A stretch of 64,000 nucleotides of DNA, taken from contig CAXTTV010000003.1 in assembly GCA_964247295.1 (NCBI GenBank), positions 1 to 64,000 on the forward strand. The letters run 5' to 3'. The stretch comes from CAXTTV01 sp964247295. Its GTDB lineage: Bacteria > Chloroflexota > Ktedonobacteria > Ktedonobacterales > Ktedonobacteraceae. Positions 62,050-64,000 of this stretch are shown here, piece after piece; position 1 is the stretch's first letter, and every line of letters begins with the position of its first letter. The notes below the pieces were generated by a model that was not told where the DNA came from, made no database searches, and saw only the letters and a list, made by a program, of their open reading frames with translations. The translations under genes were made by a program, and so were the position numbers.

Positions 62050-62883
62050 TTGTAGTTTGTCCTGGTCCCAGTCCTCTTTTTTATTATCCGTCTGCTTGAT
62101 TGGAGTTTCCATCAGGACGGAGACATGCTGCATGCGGGGATCATTCAGGAGTGTGCGCAGACCGGCGGTCCCGATCATTCCCTCGCCCCAGCGAGCGTGA
62201 ACATCCTTTTGACTGCCCAACGCTTTCGCGGAGTCATTGAGGTGCAACACCTGTAAGCGATCCAATCCAATGATCTCATCAAAGGAGTTCAGCATTTCCA
62301 GTGTCCCCCCAGGTGTGGAGATATCAAAACCTGCTCCCCAGAGATGGGCGGTGTCCAGACAGACTCCCAGCCCTTTCGCGTAAGCTATACCAGTGTCCAG
62401 TACCTGCCGAATCTCTTCAAATCGTCCTCCGAGCAGGTTTCCGTTTCCAACACTGTTCTCCAACAGCAACATCACCTCAGGCGGCGTTTGAGAGAGAACT
62501 ACTGCGAGCGAGTCCCCAAAGCGCTTCACGCCCTCGTCCAGTCCTTCGCCCTTATGGCTTCCCATATGCACGACCACGTGCTTTGCGCCTAGCAGAGCCC
62601 CGCGTTTTAGCGTCCACTCCAGAAGCGTGCGCGATCTCGACATATTCGCCTCATTCGAGGAAGCCAGATTAATGAGATAGGGTGCATGCAGCACCACAGG
62701 ATCGAGATTCAGTCTGGCCGCCGCCTGAGCAAAGGTCTGGCAGCCCTCGGCATCGTCATTGGGGGACTGCCAGGCAGTAGGGTTACTGGCAAAAATCTGA
62801 ATCGCGTTACAGCCTATCTCATGAGCTATTTCTGCCGCCTGAACCCGTCGCGAGTTTGTGGGCATATGCCGACCGATACGCAT
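62020..62883 (-). CDS. nfo: Endonuclease IV (AP endonuclease)
   Basis: 287-residue Nfo-family AP endonuclease for base-excision repair. The TIM-barrel tri-zinc site is visible: VVLHAPYLINLA (His), VVVHMGSHKG (His), LLLENSVGNGNLLGGR (Glu), GVCLDTAHLWGAG (Asp/His), LHLNDSAKALGSQKDVHARWGEGMIG (His/Asp/His) and a final MET. Its stop overlaps the convergent surface-protein gene by 30 bp. It starts just downstream of scpB (30 bp), same strand. Confidence 0.95.
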   Translation of the reverse strand: MRIGRHMPTNSRRVQAAEIAHEIGCNAIQIFASNPTAWQSPNDDAEGCQTFAQAAARLNLDPVVLHAPYLINLASSNEANMSRSRTLLEWTLKRGALLGAKHVVVHMGSHKGEGLDEGVKRFGDSLAVVLSQTPPEVMLLLENSVGNGNLLGGRFEEIRQVLDTGIAYAKGLGVCLDTAHLWGAGFDISTPGGTLEMLNSFDEIIGLDRLQVLHLNDSAKALGSQKDVHARWGEGMIGTAGLRTLLNDPRMQHVSVLMETPIKQTDNKKEDWDQDKLQLDLVKSFVR

Positions 62884-62913
62884 AGTTTATTCCTTCCATC
62901 CTTATGAGGATCT

Positions 62914-63525
62914 TCAAACTTCCGCGAATGGGTCTTCTTCAGCCTCTTCCAGAGTTTGAAGTTCCTGAGGATCTATTCTGGGTAGTTGATCCAGGCTGGT
63001 TAAGCCGAACTGTTGAAGAAATTCCGGAGTAGTCGCGAATAAGGCTGGGCGACCAACGGTCTGAGCCCGTCCAATCTCTGTTACCAACCCATGCTGCAGT
63101 AAACTTGCCAGCGCACGATCGCTATTGACGCCCCTGACAGCCTCAATCTGTGCTCTAGTTAGTGGCTGACGATAGGAAACTACCGCCAGTGTCTCCATGG
63201 CGGCTGTGGTCAGGCGTGCGCTCATTGGGAGGCCGAGCAGGGCCGCGACATACGGCGCATTTTCTGGGGCCGTTACTATCTGAACCTGCTGACCAATCTG
63301 CTGCACACGGATACCACGCTTCTGCCCTTCTAGCGTCTCCTGCAAAGCTTTGATGGCCTCTTCCAATGAGCCATCATCTACATTCAACAATTTTCGCATC
63401 TCACTATATTCAAGAGCGCGCCCGGAAACAAACAATAAACTTTCCAGCGCTCCAGCCAATTGCCTGATCTGTTGCTCTCTTTCGGTAAGATGCTCTTTTT
63501 CATACCATGGAACTGTCTCTTGCAT
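62914..63525 (-). CDS. scpB: Segregation and condensation protein B (ScpB)
   Basis: 203 residues, two winged-helix domains. The conserved ALESLLFVSGRALEYSEM start and TAAMETLAVVSYRQPLTRAQIEAVRGVNSD, then LQHGLVTEIGRAQTVGRPALFATTPEFLQQFGL are diagnostic. ScpB dimers bridge ScpA with SMC in chromosome condensation. ScpA is not in the window. Of three possible starts the ATG at 63525 has AAAAGGAAG upstream; 63540 and 63564 lack it. Confidence 0.93.
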   Translation of the reverse strand: MQETVPWYEKEHLTEREQQIRQLAGALESLLFVSGRALEYSEMRKLLNVDDGSLEEAIKALQETLEGQKRGIRVQQIGQQVQIVTAPENAPYVAALLGLPMSARLTTAAMETLAVVSYRQPLTRAQIEAVRGVNSDRALASLLQHGLVTEIGRAQTVGRPALFATTPEFLQQFGLTSLDQLPRIDPQELQTLEEAEEDPFAEV

Positions 63526-63952
63526 AGTCTTCCTTTTCATGATGACGGATGCCAGGAGTCCCATGGTTCGTAAATCGGGTCACGTGTGGACCCGCAGGAA
63601 GGGGACTCATCAACCTTTGTCGGAAGCGAAAACATCGAAGGATGCGTAGACCCACCCACGTGTGTGGCAGTGGTGAGGGGATCAATTCCTGTTGCCACGG
63701 GTCCACGCGTGGGCGGGTCTACGAAACCTCACCTCCTTCGGTTTGTCTCTGGTTCATTTGAAATTTTCCAACAGGGTCGCCTGCTTGCTCTCCAGAAGTA
63801 TGAGAGGCTTCGGTTCCCTTTTCCCATACGGAAAGTTCTGACACATCTGGCGATTTTTACTACCCTTAATTGCAAAGGATTATAGCATGGCGTTTCTATG
63901 TTGTCATTTATGGTCAATTTAAAAAGTTTGATAGTAATGGGCTCAATCTTTC
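63526..63952. repeat. Gene-free stretch with a long imperfect hairpin
   Basis: About 430 bp with no gene. Positions 63646-63660 and 63708-63722 form a 15-bp inverted repeat with one mismatch, enclosing a second GTGGCA / TGCCAC pair, so about 77 nt can fold into a long hairpin. It is followed by a TTGAAATTTTCCAACAG stretch (about 63757) similar to one at 49816. Confidence 0.65.
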
Positions 63953-63981
63953 TTGCAATCTAAGGCTCAAAATGATATACT
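63953..63981 (+). promoter_or_regulatory. Sigma-70-type promoter for a gene beyond the window
   Basis: TTGCAA (63953-63958), a 17-bp spacer, then TATACT (63976-63981). A dyad AATGATA / TATCATT (63971-63992) overlaps the -10 and could be an operator. Confidence 0.55.
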
Positions 63982-64000
63982 TTGGTATCATTAAGGCTAA

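Overview
The window looks like chromosome of a Ktedonobacteria-type bacterium (phylum Chloroflexota). This is an inference from gene content: zinc-ribbon/one-membrane-span/BACON surface proteins, an XRE-NB-ARC ATPase, a membrane-anchored pseudokinase, an AroF-type DAHP synthase, a RicT-like PSP1 protein, CcsA/B-type cytochrome biogenesis and a DedA protein. No phage, transposase, CRISPR array or rRNA was seen. A 10-base run of N at 8671-8680 is an assembly gap inside a gene.

Layout. 0.1-3.1 kb (minus): unknown acidic protein, PhoR-like histidine kinase, GNAT acetyltransferase, tRNA-Asn with its own promoter and terminator. 3.1-7.7 kb (minus): SUF iron-sulfur operon rrf2-sufC-sufD-sufS-sufU with no separate sufB. 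7.8-9.3 kb: XRE-NB-ARC protein. 9.6-15.2 kb (plus): biotin-dependent acyl-CoA carboxylase operon with an acyl-CoA dehydrogenase and an enoyl-CoA-reductase-like SDR, probably branched-chain or isoprenoid acyl catabolism. 15.4-28.9 kb: methyltransferase, amidase, two zinc-ribbon membrane proteins, an odd ferredoxin, proline dehydrogenase, NlpC/P60 peptidase, gamma carbonic anhydrase, pseudokinase, ModC-like ATPase, HxlR regulator, HIT protein. 29.2-39.5 kb (minus): aldehyde dehydrogenase, SPFH protein, RicT, ANTAR response regulator, DAHP synthase, HbpS-like pair, lipoyl-pathway transferase, Tgt. 39.9-47.4 kb: small zinc proteins, two tandem Rel (p)ppGpp enzymes, primary sigma factor. 47.7-58.5 kb: DedA, dUTPase, DnaJ-domain protein, a frameshifted small gene, TerC, CcsA/B, and an acyl-CoA ligase / Lrp-RAM / ThDP-enzyme operon. 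58.9-63.5 kb: a 1031-residue BACON-repeat surface protein, endonuclease IV, ScpB.

The most notable observation is the 5' leader of the DAHP synthase gene (about 35276-35541, minus strand). It has a consensus promoter, a 20-codon leader peptide in which 7 residues are Phe, Tyr or Trp (including Tyr-Tyr-Tyr-Trp-Phe), two interleaved complementary arm pairs, and an intrinsic terminator just before the gene. This has the architecture of an attenuator that senses all three aromatic amino acids. The second main observation is the tandem rel pair: the upstream copy keeps hydrolase and synthetase residues, while the downstream copy has lost its HD hydrolase residues.

Several intergenic stretches carry GC-rich, hairpin-forming, non-coding repeats. 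Two lie 20 kb apart and share an identical 24-bp core in inverse orientation.
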